The notes beneath the pieces are model-generated. The model had not been told where the DNA came from and made no database searches. It saw only the letters and a list, made by a program, of their open reading frames with translations. A stretch of 64,000 bases of DNA from Verrucomicrobiota bacterium. Lineage in GTDB: Bacteria > Verrucomicrobiota > Kiritimatiellia > CAIVKH01. Position numbers and translations under genes: made by a program. The DNA is taken from positions 163,046 through 227,045 of the forward strand of contig JACKPT010000005.1 in the NCBI GenBank assembly GCA_024233345.1, given 5' to 3'. This document shows, one piece after another, positions 17,424 through 26,770 of this stretch; position 1 is the stretch's first letter; every line of letters begins with the position of its first letter.

Positions 17424-19238
17424 ATGAATAAGCCCTATTATCAATGGTACCGAACGACGGCTCCCTATAAAAAGACAGGACAACCCCTTTCGGCGGAACG
17501 GCTTCGCCAAAATGCCCTGACTGCGGGCCAGGGCTGGGCTACCTCGGCCAAGGATTTCCACTGGATCGAACAGAACATCCCCTGCCAGATGGCCTGTCCC
17601 GCCAAGACCGATATTCCCGGCTATCTCGATGCGATCGCCCGGGGGGACTATCGTGAAGCCTACGAAATCAATTTGCGCGACAATGTCTTTCCCGCCGTGC
17701 TGGGCCGGGTTTGCACCCGTCCCTGCGAACCGGCTTGCCGTCATGGGGGGGAGGGGCTGGGGGAGCCGGTGGCGATTTGCTTCTCCAAGCGTTCCGCTGC
17801 GGATTTCATGGACCGCCAGGAGCTGATCACCCTCGAGCCGATGTTTGAAAAGACAGGACTCAAAATCACGGTGGTGGGGTCCGGAGCGGCGGGACTCACG
17901 GCGGCCCGGGAGCTGGCACTGCTCGGTCACGAGGTCACGGTTCTCGAAAAGGAACAGGAACCGGGCGGATTAATGATTCATGGTATTCCGGAGTTTCGCC
18001 TGCCCAGGGAATGGGTCCGCCGGGAGATCGAACAGATCCAACGCACCGGGGTGGATATACGCTGTGGACAGGAAATATCCGGTCCGGCGGACTTGGAGCG
18101 GCTCACCGGGGACTGCGATGCCTTGGTGCTCGCGGTCGGCACCAGCCGTCCCTACCTCCCGGAGATACCCGGGGCCGCGCTGACCGGGGTGCATACCGGC
18201 CTGACCTTTCTGCGGAGCGCCAATCTTGGGGAAACCAAGGCCATTGAAGGCAACGTTGTGGTCATCGGGGGCGGTTTTACCGCAGTGGATTGTGCCCGGA
18301 TGGCCAAGCGGCTGGGGGCCGACTCGGTACAGGTCTTTTATCGGCGGACCGAAGCGGAAATGTACATTTCTCCCCATGAATTGGCAGAAATGCAGGAGGA
18401 GGGGATCAGCTTTGAACCGCAGGTCGCGCCGCTGGCTTTTCTGGGACGCGAGGGTCACCTCACCGCAGTCAACCTCGCCCGCACGAAGCCTGGCGAGCGG
18501 GGGACGGATGGCCGCCGTTCGTTCCGTATCGAGGAAGAGACCACCTTTGTCGTGGATGCCGATCATGTCCTCCTTGCCACCGGCCAGATCCGGGATGAGG
18601 CATGGCTCGCTGACCTGCTCGGCGGGCCGCTCCCGCCCGGCAGGCCCCACCGAACCCAGCACGACAAGGTGTTCCTTGCCGGGGATGTGGAAACCGGGGC
18701 CGGGTCGCTGATCCATGCGGTGGCCCAAGGGAAGGCCTGTGCGCATGTGGTGGATCAAACCCTGATGTCGGAGCGCCGGGTCGGGGAAGCGGTTTGGATC
18801 GAAGATGCCGACACCACCGGCCGCACCCGGGAGATGGACGCCATACCCCGCCAGCCATTGCCAACCCTGCCGGTGGTCGAACGGACTGCCACCGCCGAAG
18901 TGGAAACCGGATATGCCGAGGATGCCGCCCAGACCGAGGCCAGCCGCTGCTACTTGTGCCACTTCAAATTCGAAATCGACAATGACCTCTGCATCTATTG
19001 CGACCGCTGCCTGAAGGTGAAGCCGGTCGAGGATTGCATCGTGAAGGCCAAAGCCCTCGACTATGACGACCAGGGCCGCATGGTCGACATCGTTCCCTCC
19101 ACCAGCTACGAGGACTATAACCTCCTCTACATCGACCAATCCAAATGCATCCGCTGCAACGCCTGCCGGGATGTCTGCCCGGTCGAATGCATCTCCCTCC
19201 AAAAGGTCTCCTTGAAATCAGTCGGATATCGGGGATAG
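17424..19238 (+). CDS. GltD-like NAD(P)/FAD oxidoreductase with C-terminal 2[4Fe-4S] ferredoxin domain
   Basis: 604 residues. An N-terminal helical Fe-S domain (CQMACPAKTDIPGYL and CTRPCEPACRHG), a flavin-binding site VVGSGAAGLTAARELALLG, an NAD(P) site VVIGGGFTAVDCARMA, and two C-terminal cluster motifs, CIYCDRCLKVKPVEDC and CIRCNACRDVCPVEC. This is the glutamate synthase small-subunit-like fold extended by ferredoxin, as in many electron-transfer oxidoreductases; the partner and direction of electron flow are not evident. ATG at 17424 preferred over a TTG at 17385. Contains two copies of the TCCTGTCTTTT motif (17470, 17848). Confidence 0.9.
   Translation: MNKPYYQWYRTTAPYKKTGQPLSAERLRQNALTAGQGWATSAKDFHWIEQNIPCQMACPAKTDIPGYLDAIARGDYREAYEINLRDNVFPAVLGRVCTRPCEPACRHGGEGLGEPVAICFSKRSAADFMDRQELITLEPMFEKTGLKITVVGSGAAGLTAARELALLGHEVTVLEKEQEPGGLMIHGIPEFRLPREWVRREIEQIQRTGVDIRCGQEISGPADLERLTGDCDALVLAVGTSRPYLPEIPGAALTGVHTGLTFLRSANLGETKAIEGNVVVIGGGFTAVDCARMAKRLGADSVQVFYRRTEAEMYISPHELAEMQEEGISFEPQVAPLAFLGREGHLTAVNLARTKPGERGTDGRRSFRIEEETTFVVDADHVLLATGQIRDEAWLADLLGGPLPPGRPHRTQHDKVFLAGDVETGAGSLIHAVAQGKACAHVVDQTLMSERRVGEAVWIEDADTTGRTREMDAIPRQPLPTLPVVERTATAEVETGYAEDAAQTEASRCYLCHFKFEIDNDLCIYCDRCLKVKPVEDCIVKAKALDYDDQGRMVDIVPSTSYEDYNLLYIDQSKCIRCNACRDVCPVECISLQKVSLKSVGYRG
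17470..17480 (-). repeat. TCCTGTCTTTT motif copy 3
   Basis: Exact, with GTTG before it. In the GltD-like gene, read K-T-G-Q on the gene strand. Confidence 0.85.
17848..17858 (-). repeat. TCCTGTCTTTT motif copy 4
   Basis: Exact 11-mer without the CTTG extension. In the GltD-like gene, read E-K-T-G. Confidence 0.85.
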
Positions 19239-19294
19239 TACAATCAGAAAACCTGACACCTGAAACCCTACCCCCGAAACCCAAGGACTCTGAA

Positions 19295-19813
19295 ATGAAA
19301 AAAATGACCACTCTCATCATGATCGCCCTGATCGGGCTTGGAGGATCCGCCATGGCATTGACCGAAGGAGATACTGTTCCGGACATCAAGGTTGCCTCCA
19401 CCTCCGGCGAGGAGGTCTCCCTGGCCGACTTTAAGGGAAGCTGGCTGGTGGTGTATTTCTACCCCAAATCCTTCACCCCCGGCTGCACCAAGGAGGCTTG
19501 CTCCCTGCGGGATGGCTATGCGGAACTCGAAGCCACCGGGGCGACCCTGCTCGGGGTCAGTCTCGATGATCTCGAGACCCAGCACAAGTTCCGCAAGGAC
19601 TACCAACTCCCCTTCAACCTCCTCGCCGATACCAGCAAGGAACTGTCCCGATCCATGGGCGCCCTGATGGTCGGAGGCTTCATGACCAAGCGCGTGACTT
19701 TCATCATCAACCCCGAAGGTACCATTGCCAGGGTGCTGACCTCGGTGAATGTCGGCGACCACGATTCCGAGGTGCTGGCGGTCTTGAAGGAATTGCAAGC
19801 CAAAGACGCTTGA
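19295..19813 (+). CDS. Peroxiredoxin, PrxQ/BCP type, exported
   Basis: 172 residues with a signal peptide (about 1-21, ending AMA). Peroxidatic cysteine C64 in the PKSFTPGCTKEAC motif, with the resolving cysteine C69 five residues later, the intramolecular CxxxxC arrangement of PrxQ. Reduces hydroperoxides at the cost of thioredoxin-like donors; here in the periplasm. AAGGA lies seven bases before the ATG. Starts 56 bases after the oxidoreductase gene and is probably in the same transcript. Confidence 0.93.
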   Translation: MKKMTTLIMIALIGLGGSAMALTEGDTVPDIKVASTSGEEVSLADFKGSWLVVYFYPKSFTPGCTKEACSLRDGYAELEATGATLLGVSLDDLETQHKFRKDYQLPFNLLADTSKELSRSMGALMVGGFMTKRVTFIINPEGTIARVLTSVNVGDHDSEVLAVLKELQAKDA

Positions 19814-19906
19814 TGCCGCAGGAAAAACCGCGCCGCCGCGGGTGCGCACCAGGCGGTGCGGATCCCGCTGCACATGCATGATCCCCGGTCGCCTGCGCGG
19901 TGACGG

Positions 19907-21736
19907 TCAGCGAATGCCGTACAGGTGTTTCCGGTAATCGCTGACCGACCGCTTCCACTCGAACTGGTCCAGCATGTGCCAACCATTCAGGATCATCTGC
20001 GCATACTGATCCTGGTCTTGATAGAGGTCGGCGGCCAGGCCCAGCGCGGCGGTTGCCGATTCGGTCATGCGCCGGAATAGCAGGATGTCCCGCCTCGCTT
20101 CGGCCCGGTCGCTCTTGGGGTTGGTGGCCCAGTAGTCGCAGTCAATCAGATCCCGCCAGCCATCGGTTTCCTCGGCAAACGAAACCTGCTCGCGAAAAAG
20201 AATGCCGGTGGGCCGCAATGCCCGGGCGGGATGGATCTTGCGCACCAGTTGCCGTCCATACAGACTGAGTACCTCTTCCCGATTCAGGCATTCGGGGTGG
20301 GGGGCCACTTGCTGGATCAGGCCTCCCACCGCCCGGGCGACCACCGGCATCCCGGCAAGGTACCCCTCGCTGGCAGCCCCGAATGGCTCGTACATCGAGG
20401 CCATGACCAGAAACGAACTGCCGCGCTGCAGGGCGAGAAAAACCGGCTTGGGAACCCGGTGCGGTAATACGCACACTTCGCCCGGACGATCCGCCGCGAG
20501 CCGCTTCAGGAAGTCCAATCCGAGAAAACCCTCGTCACCCGGCATCACCGCAAAGACATATCGGCCCGCCCCCCGGGGCATCGCCCGGATGGCCTCGACC
20601 AGCACATCAAACCCCTTCTGGCGCGGATCATCCCGGCCCAACATGAAAAAGACCGGAATGTTCGGATCCTCCAGATCCAGCGGTTCACCCCATTGAACCT
20701 TCACCCCCTCCTTCCGCACTTGATGTTGATAGCCGGTGAGCACCGTGCCCAGCGTCTGGCGCCCGGCCCATTTTTCCTGCTGCAGTAGATCGACCTTCCC
20801 CTTGACCGCCTGCTGCCGGGCCTTCTCCGAAAACGGAAAATCCAGCGGCCCGAAGATGCCATTGTCGATCCCGATCAGCCCGCGCCGCTTGAACACCCGC
20901 TGCAGGTGCGGGCAAAAGATCTGGGTGTAGAGCACCTCGTTGCGCAGCTCGTGGGCAAAGTGACGGGAGACGGTCGAGACCGGTGCGTCCAGCAAGGGAA
21001 TCATCTGCTCGAGAATGGAACGGCTCAACGAAAGCCCCAGATGCTCGGCGAAGTCGCAGGCCCGGGGGGAATTGCCCGGGTGCAATGGCTTGTCGTAGGG
21101 ATTGTGAATGGTCAGGGCACAGGCCACCGAAGCCACCGCCGGGGACAGGGGGATCCGGCGAATCGATTGGGCCACCGCGGCGGTCTCCCAATCCTGCATG
21201 TGCAAAACCAACCTGGTCGCACCGATCCATCCCGCACGGGCCAGCTCGGCCAGGGCGATGGGCACCGCCGCACAAAATAACAGGGCATCCTCGGTCAGCT
21301 TCTCCCCATTGATCTGATTCCGGTACGGATCGAGCGGGATCCGGGGATTGCAGGGATTGACGTAGGGGTTCTCCGGCGCGGTGAAAAAATCATCGGACGA
21401 CAGAAACCAGGTTCGCAGCCCATCCGGATGAATGGCCTCCCACACCTGAACCGGATACGCCTGCCCGCGAATCAGAACATGAAAGGCCAGCTTTTCGGCC
21501 AGGGATGCCAGGGTCCCCGCTCGGAGCAGTTGCTTCAGGTCCACCAGGTTCCGGAATAGCGGAGTCATCAGGGAACAGCGAGCCGTCCCGAGTTCCCGGG
21601 GCAACAGCTTCATGACCGCCCCCAGCCCCCCGAAGGCAAAATACTCCGTTTCCATGGTCAGGAAAATCACATGCGTATCACCGGGCCAGCGAAGGTGTGA
21701 CCGGGATTTCCGAGCAGACGAAGCAGCTTGTTTCAT
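19907..21736 (-). CDS. Starch/glycogen synthase-like glycosyltransferase (GT5 family)
   Basis: 609 residues. The N-terminal domain carries GGLGAVMKLLPREL (the glycogen synthase K-x-G-G-L-like sugar-nucleotide site, here with FGGLG) and HMQDWETAAVA. The C-terminal GT-B domain has FMLGRDDPRQKGFDVLVEA and MYEPFGAASEGYLAGMPVV. Extends glucans from a nucleotide-glucose donor in the family; the lysine of the canonical KTGGL site is replaced, so the exact activity is uncertain. Extra C-terminal helical region (about 540-609). Convergent with the peroxiredoxin gene. Confidence 0.85.
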   Translation of the reverse strand: MKQAASSARKSRSHLRWPGDTHVIFLTMETEYFAFGGLGAVMKLLPRELGTARCSLMTPLFRNLVDLKQLLRAGTLASLAEKLAFHVLIRGQAYPVQVWEAIHPDGLRTWFLSSDDFFTAPENPYVNPCNPRIPLDPYRNQINGEKLTEDALLFCAAVPIALAELARAGWIGATRLVLHMQDWETAAVAQSIRRIPLSPAVASVACALTIHNPYDKPLHPGNSPRACDFAEHLGLSLSRSILEQMIPLLDAPVSTVSRHFAHELRNEVLYTQIFCPHLQRVFKRRGLIGIDNGIFGPLDFPFSEKARQQAVKGKVDLLQQEKWAGRQTLGTVLTGYQHQVRKEGVKVQWGEPLDLEDPNIPVFFMLGRDDPRQKGFDVLVEAIRAMPRGAGRYVFAVMPGDEGFLGLDFLKRLAADRPGEVCVLPHRVPKPVFLALQRGSSFLVMASMYEPFGAASEGYLAGMPVVARAVGGLIQQVAPHPECLNREEVLSLYGRQLVRKIHPARALRPTGILFREQVSFAEETDGWRDLIDCDYWATNPKSDRAEARRDILLFRRMTESATAALGLAADLYQDQDQYAQMILNGWHMLDQFEWKRSVSDYRKHLYGIR

Positions 21737-22007
21737 GATGCAACTCTCTATCGTGGGCGCAAGAATTCAGTCAGTTTTGCCCTTAGCCGAGAGTGGCGGT
21801 TTCCCCAAAAAAGACAAGGGAGAATCTACCCGTTCTGGTTGAACTTCCATGATCAGACCTGCCTGCAGTCGGTTTGAGCGAAGCAAAGCAATCGTAGATT
21901 CACCCGATGGGTACAGAATGTTCCCGCCATTGATCTGAAATGCTGCTGCTTGGGGGCGAAGTGGCCCGATATCCTGTCCCGCGTCCGTGGAGCCCACGCC
22001 ATGACAA
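21737..22007. other. Intergenic stretch without a supported gene
   Basis: About 270 bases between the glycogen synthase-like start and the tRNA terminator. It should hold the promoter of the minus-strand glycosyltransferase gene. A minus-strand open frame (21767-22042) begins inside the tRNA terminator and has no ribosome site, so it is not called. No repeat or hairpin stands out. Confidence 0.5.
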
Positions 22008-22036
22008 CAAAAAACCCGGAACAGATGTTCCGGGTC
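22008..22036 (-). terminator. Rho-independent terminator of the initiator tRNA
   Basis: On the minus strand a perfect 9-base-pair stem (ACCCGGAAC with GTTCCGGGT, loop of four) at 22014-22035 is followed by six Ts. It starts eight bases after the tRNA CCA end. Confidence 0.92.
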
Positions 22037-22043
22037 TTTCAAT

Positions 22044-22120
<77 letters not shown>

Positions 22121-22274
22121 GTCAAAATCGTTGCGCTCGCTCCTGGTCATGCGTGCTGCGATGTAGAAACATACGGATTTGTGTCGTGGGGTCAAGACTT
22201 TGATTGGAAAAAGATTTCTTGGGCGGATGGGTGTGATTCTTGACCGGGGCGGTTGTAGGCTTCATGATAACCGC

Positions 22275-23087
22275 ATGAATGCACATCGATCAATGCCTGT
22301 AGTGATGACAGTGGCCGGTTCAGACAGCGGGGGCGGGGCCGGGGTTCAGGCGGACTTGAAGACGTTTTCCGCGCTGGGGGTTTATGGGACATCGGCGATG
22401 ACCTGTCTGACTGCGCAGAATCCGAGTCGTGTGGCGGGGATCTTTGCGGTGCCCACGGAGTTTGTCACCCAACAGATTGTCACGATTTGCGAGGGCTTTC
22501 CGGTGCAGGCGGCCAAGACCGGGATGTTGTATTCGGCGGAGATCATCCGCGCGGTGGCCCAGGCGGATATTTCCCAGGGGATTCCGATCCTGGTGGTGGA
22601 TCCGGTGATGGTGGCGGCTTCAGGGGCCCGATTGCTCCAGGCGGATGCGATCGAAGCGATGCGGAATGATTTACTTCCCCAAGCCCGGGTATTGACTCCC
22701 AACCTGCACGAAGCGGAAATTTTGTGCGGGCATTCGATTTCCAATGTCGAGGAGTTGCGGTCGGCAGCCCGTGAAATCGGGGATGCGTTTGATGTAGCCT
22801 GTGTGGCCAAGGGAGGCAATCTCGGAGGGGATGAGGTTTATGATATCCTGTATGATGAAGGGGAGGAGACGGTGTTCACCGGCCCCCGGATTCATGTTCG
22901 GCAAAGCCATGGCGCGGGTTGTTCATTCTCGGCGGCCCTGACGGCGTTTCTGGCCAAGGGCTACTGGATGAATGATGCCGTGGAGCAGGCGAAGCGCTAT
23001 GTCAGCAATGCGCTGGAGCATGCGATGGCGGCAGGGGATCATCATCCGCTGCACTTCTTCTGGAACTGCGCCGCTGCGGGCGAGTAA
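22275..23087 (+). CDS. thiD: Hydroxymethylpyrimidine/phosphomethylpyrimidine kinase ThiD
   Basis: 270 residues, ribokinase-like fold. Phosphorylates HMP and then HMP-phosphate in thiamine pyrophosphate synthesis. Motifs: VAGSDSGGGAGVQADLKTF near the start, VVDPVMVAASGARLL, TPNLHEAEIL and the anion hole SHGAGCSFSAALTA with the catalytic base C/D region (GAGC, where most family members have GTGC). Start ATG 22275 tentative; 22293 is also in frame and neither has a clear ribosome site. No other thiamine gene or TPP riboswitch is next to it. Confidence 0.93.
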   Translation: MNAHRSMPVVMTVAGSDSGGGAGVQADLKTFSALGVYGTSAMTCLTAQNPSRVAGIFAVPTEFVTQQIVTICEGFPVQAAKTGMLYSAEIIRAVAQADISQGIPILVVDPVMVAASGARLLQADAIEAMRNDLLPQARVLTPNLHEAEILCGHSISNVEELRSAAREIGDAFDVACVAKGGNLGGDEVYDILYDEGEETVFTGPRIHVRQSHGAGCSFSAALTAFLAKGYWMNDAVEQAKRYVSNALEHAMAAGDHHPLHFFWNCAAAGE

Positions 23088-23123
23088 TGCCGGGTTGGGT
23101 AACGGTTCTGATCCGTGACCTCG

Positions 23124-25481
23124 ATGGTTGATGCTGCCACGGATCCCCCGCCACTGAGGGATTCTCCCCGCCTGCGCCGTCCACTCTGTGCGGTGGCGGT
23201 GATGTTTGCCTTGGGATGCCTTGCCGGTATTTATCTCGCGCTGCCCCTTTGGATCTGGTTCACAGCCGGGCTTGTGGCGGGGGCTGTGTGCCTCGCCTTT
23301 CCTGATCGGCCCTGGTCGGATGGCTCGCTCTGGCTGGCGATTCTTTTTTCCGGTGCGGCCTGGTCGGGACTGAAGGCGCGCCCGGTACATGATCAGTGGA
23401 TTGGACATCAGGTGACCCGCCCGGCGGAATCCATTGAAACGATCGGTCGGGTGGCGAGTGATCCATGGACCTATCATTGGGATCCTGGTGGCCGTTTCAC
23501 GGTGAGTGCCGTGTTGAGCCTGGAACAGAAGACCGCGGGACAGGGTATGGCGCCGGTGTCGGGCAGGGTTCGATTGCGGCTTTCGGGAACCGGCGAGGCC
23601 CCGAATCTTCAGTACGGGGACCGGGTACATCTGGCCGGGGTCATTCTGACCGATCCGAAGGCGCGGCTTCCCGGTAACCGGTATGTGGTGAAAGCGGATG
23701 CCGGGGATGTTTCGGTGCTGGAAACGGGCGCGGGTTCGTTTCTGCTGGCCTTGAGCTATCGGGCCCGGGCGGTCCTAGCGGAGCGTTTGTCCCTTGGTAT
23801 TGAAGACGAGGCGGGAGCGGTCAGCCTGGTGCAGGCGCTGATGCTGGGGTATCGGCAGGGGATTCCTGCGGAAACCCGGGAGGCTTTCGCCCGCACGGGT
23901 TCCCTGCACATCCTGGCGATCTCCGGGATGCACGTGGGCATTTTGGCCGGATTGTTTCTGCTCGTCCTCCGCAGCGCGGGTGTATCTCGCATTCATTGGG
24001 TGTGGTACCTGATTCCATTTCTGGGCTTCTACACCCTGGCCACCGGGGCATCGGTCAGTGCGGCACGGGCATCGCTGATGGCGGTATGTTACTGGCTGGG
24101 GCCGGCGTTGCGCCGGAAACCGGACCCGATGTCGGCGTTGGGATTAGCCGCCCTGGTGCTGCTTGTGGTCGATCCCCACGACATTGTGAACCCGGGGTTC
24201 CAACTGTCGTTTGCGGTGGTGACGGGACTGCTGGTGTTGACCCCGCCTCTGTTGGGCTGGCTCCAGCCCTTGGCGCAACGGGACCCGTGGGCCGCCGGCG
24301 ACGAGGCGGGCTGGCTCACACAGTCGCGGGGGATGCTCACGAAGCTGCTGGCTTTGCTGTCGGTTTCCGTGGCGGCATGGCTCGCCTCTTTTCCATTGAT
24401 CGCCTGGCACTTTCACCTGGTCTCGCCGATCGCCCTGCCCGCGAATCTGGTGATTGTGCCATTGACGTTTTTGATTCTGACCGCAGGAGCGGTATCGGTC
24501 TCGCTGGGCTGGATTCTGCCGGGCCTGTCGTTTTTGATGAACCATGCGGTGGTCGGCTTGTCCTGTCTTTTGCTGGGCACCATTGAGTTGTTGGAAAAGG
24601 TGCCATGGGGCCATTGGTTTGTTCCGTCGCCCCGACTGGGGTGGGTGCTGGCCTGGTATCCGGTTGTGGCCCTTGTTCTCTGGGGGGGACGGCAATGGCG
24701 AAGGGTGGGGCTTGTGTCCTGTCTTTTTCTGGCGGTGGTGATGGCGGGTACGCCATGGTTTGCCCAGCCGACATCGGTCACCGGGAAAGCCCTGGGGGAG
24801 GCTTCGGTATACTTGCTCCGGTCTGGACGGTCGACGGTTCTGATCGATACCGGTCCGGAATATCAATCCCGAACACTGATCGACTGGCTGCGGGAGCTGG
24901 GGGTCAACCGGCTAGATGGATTGGTGCTGGCCACGCCATCGCTTCGGCACGCAGGAGGGCTGACCGATCTCGCGCAGGCCATGCCGATCGGAGAGGTGTT
25001 GGCTGCTCCGCCAGCGCTGCACACCCGTGGTTTTGAATCCCTGCTTGACGTTACCATGGACCGCAAAGGGCGACCGTTGACGATTCGCCGGTTGGCGGAA
25101 GGTGATCGCGGTTCCGGGTATGGGTCGTTACATTGGGAGGTGTTGCATCCCCCGGGCAGTGAAGACCTCAAGACCATGCGGGACAGCGCGCTGGTGATAC
25201 GGTGGATGGAGGATGCTTCTTCTTGGGTGCACTATCCCTATTTGACCCCGGCCCTGATGGCGACGATTGCCGACCAGCCGCGTCTGGCGACCTCGCGGGT
25301 GATCCTGGGGGGTGTGTTGGAGGATCCGGAACACTGGCCGGAGCGCTGGTGGATGGCGGTGGGGCCGGAGAGGTTGATTCTATCCGCCGAGGCGTTGCAA
25401 TCGCTAGGGACCGCAGACCGAAACGGACTGATTGGGGAGCTGAAGCGTCGCGGGGTTGAGGTTGAACAGATTGCCGATTGA
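23124..25481 (+). CDS. comEC: DNA internalization channel ComEC/Rec2
   Basis: 785 residues from the ATG (a GTG at 23115 is also in frame). N-terminal helices and OB-fold (about 30-205), then the competence domain with the family motif HILAISGMHVGIL (about 261-273) and further membrane helices to about 555. A C-terminal metallo-beta-lactamase-like domain follows (about 560-785). Moves single-stranded DNA across the inner membrane in transformation. In the C-terminal domain the usual HxHxDH zinc motif reads TPSLRHAGG, so most metal ligands are missing; a nuclease role there is doubtful. Contains two copies of TCCTGTCTTTT (24561, 24717). Confidence 0.93.
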   Translation: MVDAATDPPPLRDSPRLRRPLCAVAVMFALGCLAGIYLALPLWIWFTAGLVAGAVCLAFPDRPWSDGSLWLAILFSGAAWSGLKARPVHDQWIGHQVTRPAESIETIGRVASDPWTYHWDPGGRFTVSAVLSLEQKTAGQGMAPVSGRVRLRLSGTGEAPNLQYGDRVHLAGVILTDPKARLPGNRYVVKADAGDVSVLETGAGSFLLALSYRARAVLAERLSLGIEDEAGAVSLVQALMLGYRQGIPAETREAFARTGSLHILAISGMHVGILAGLFLLVLRSAGVSRIHWVWYLIPFLGFYTLATGASVSAARASLMAVCYWLGPALRRKPDPMSALGLAALVLLVVDPHDIVNPGFQLSFAVVTGLLVLTPPLLGWLQPLAQRDPWAAGDEAGWLTQSRGMLTKLLALLSVSVAAWLASFPLIAWHFHLVSPIALPANLVIVPLTFLILTAGAVSVSLGWILPGLSFLMNHAVVGLSCLLLGTIELLEKVPWGHWFVPSPRLGWVLAWYPVVALVLWGGRQWRRVGLVSCLFLAVVMAGTPWFAQPTSVTGKALGEASVYLLRSGRSTVLIDTGPEYQSRTLIDWLRELGVNRLDGLVLATPSLRHAGGLTDLAQAMPIGEVLAAPPALHTRGFESLLDVTMDRKGRPLTIRRLAEGDRGSGYGSLHWEVLHPPGSEDLKTMRDSALVIRWMEDASSWVHYPYLTPALMATIADQPRLATSRVILGGVLEDPEHWPERWWMAVGPERLILSAEALQSLGTADRNGLIGELKRRGVEVEQIAD
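24561..24571 (+). repeat. TCCTGTCTTTT motif copy 5
   Basis: Exact, with GGCTTG before it. In comEC, read L-S-C-L-L. Confidence 0.85.
24717..24727 (+). repeat. TCCTGTCTTTT motif copy 6
   Basis: Exact. In comEC 156 bases after copy 5, read V-S-C-L-F. Confidence 0.85.
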
Positions 25482-25484
25482 GGC

Positions 25485-25529
25485 GATGAGTAAAAACACG
25501 GGCAGGCTGCCCGAGTCTCGTTACTCATC
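25485..25529. terminator. Bidirectional hairpin between comEC and methyltransferase
   Basis: Outer arms GATGAGTAA/TTACTCATC (nine pairs) enclose an inner palindrome CGGGCAG/CTGCCCG. Placed between convergent genes; the right arm contains the methyltransferase stop codon. No long U-run. Confidence 0.6.
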
Positions 25530-26276
25530 CCGGTCGTAGCGAGCGATGATTGGCGAGCCCCAAAGGCGGGTCAGGCCCAAAAGACGGGGCAGGGCTTCCA
25601 ATGCGGCAGAGAGGGAACGAGATTGGACCGCCCGATGCAGGACCATGGGTAGAAAGAATTGGGCAAACCTTTGTGTCCGGGAAAAATTGCCGGCTGCAAA
25701 GGCGGCATCGATCTGGTGGTGGCGGAACAGGGTCCAGGTGCGGGTATCGCCTTCCAATTTTTTCTTGGCCCCGAAGAGCAGCGGCGCGATGGCGTTGAGG
25801 CTTTGACTGGTCGGGTAGTCAACGATCACGGAATGCCTTGCGACCCGGCAGAGCTCGGCAATCAGTTTGGGCCATTGGGAGCAGTGAGTCACCAACCGGA
25901 AACTGATGACGGTGTCGAAGGACCGGTCGGGAAAGGGGAGGTCGATGACATTGCCGACCGTAAACGCGCATTGTTCCTGCTCGATCAGATCGGAAATCCG
26001 GTGGGCACAAGAGGGATCGCTGCCCAGGACATGGACCGGAATGCCTTCGCGGCACAGGGGGCGGGTGAGTTGCCCGTGTCCGCCTCCGACATCCAGGACC
26101 GACCCCGTCGGGCACCCATGGAGCAGACGGAGGGTCCCGTGTTCCTGGACGGAGAGCATCCATTCCCCGGCCGGACCGGCAAAGCGGTTGGCATACCCGT
26201 CCGACGAAGTCTCGATATCAGCGGTCTCGGGGTAGGGTGGGGGGGACGTGGGTTCGTTCTTGGCAGTGGGTTGCAT
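25521..26276 (-). CDS. Class I SAM methyltransferase of the glycan cluster
   Basis: 251 residues from the ATG at 26276; the open frame continues upstream but without support. SAM motif I is VLDVGGGHGQLTRPL (about 60-74), then LPFPDRSFDTVISF, the usual motif IV region. A basic C-terminal part (about 180-251) could bind the acceptor. Small-molecule or glycan methyltransferase, substrate unknown. Divergent from the coiled-coil/GT4 pair with only 29 bases between starts, so both may be leaderless or share a promoter region. Confidence 0.8.
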   Translation of the reverse strand: MQPTAKNEPTSPPPYPETADIETSSDGYANRFAGPAGEWMLSVQEHGTLRLLHGCPTGSVLDVGGGHGQLTRPLCREGIPVHVLGSDPSCAHRISDLIEQEQCAFTVGNVIDLPFPDRSFDTVISFRLVTHCSQWPKLIAELCRVARHSVIVDYPTSQSLNAIAPLLFGAKKKLEGDTRTWTLFRHHQIDAAFAAGNFSRTQRFAQFFLPMVLHRAVQSRSLSAALEALPRLLGLTRLWGSPIIARYDRDE

Positions 26277-26305
26277 CCTCACTACAGTATCCGCGGATTC
26301 ATCCA

Positions 26306-26770
26306 ATGGGAAGCGAGATTCAACTGCAAGTAACTGACAAGCATATCTGGCTGGCGGGCCGGGATCTGTGGCCGGAGTGGCGCTCGGATCTGCAAACCCG
26401 GGCGCGTGCATTGCGGGAGGATCCGCTGCTGGAACCGCTTCCCCCCAGCCTGAAAGCGCCCTCGTTGGGGGAAGCGCCCAATGAGCAGGCATACCTGGAC
26501 CAGGCGGCCGCAATGCTGCGACGAAAATGTCATGTCGATACCTTGTCATACCCGATCCCACACCGCCGGGGCGGGTTGGGTAAACTGCAGTTGGCGGTGC
26601 GAAAATTTCTCTGGAAGCTGCTGAAGTACCAGCATGACCGGATGGCATTCCGGCAGAACCTGATCCATTCTCAGATCGTGGCCCAGTTGGAATACCAGCG
26701 GGATGAGGCGAAGCGGGCCCTGGCGGAACTCCAGGCGCGGGTCGACCGACTCGAAGGTAACCGCGAATGA
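26306..26770 (+). CDS. Glycan-cluster protein with C-terminal coiled coil
   Basis: 154 residues, no signal peptide. The middle contains a basic amphipathic stretch (RRGGLGKLQLAVRKFLWKLL), a type often seen before the catalytic part of polysaccharide-modifying methyltransferases and thought to touch the membrane. After it comes a coiled coil (about 115-150). Not recognised as a known family. The stop overlaps the GT4 start by four bases (ATGA), so the two products probably work together, for instance as scaffold and enzyme. No clear ribosome site before the chosen ATG. Confidence 0.7.
   Translation: MGSEIQLQVTDKHIWLAGRDLWPEWRSDLQTRARALREDPLLEPLPPSLKAPSLGEAPNEQAYLDQAAAMLRRKCHVDTLSYPIPHRRGGLGKLQLAVRKFLWKLLKYQHDRMAFRQNLIHSQIVAQLEYQRDEAKRALAELQARVDRLEGNRE

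Noticed and set aside
21767..22042. 91-codon minus-strand frame beside the tRNA
   Set aside because: Starts inside the tRNA terminator and has no ribosome site; product not recognisable.
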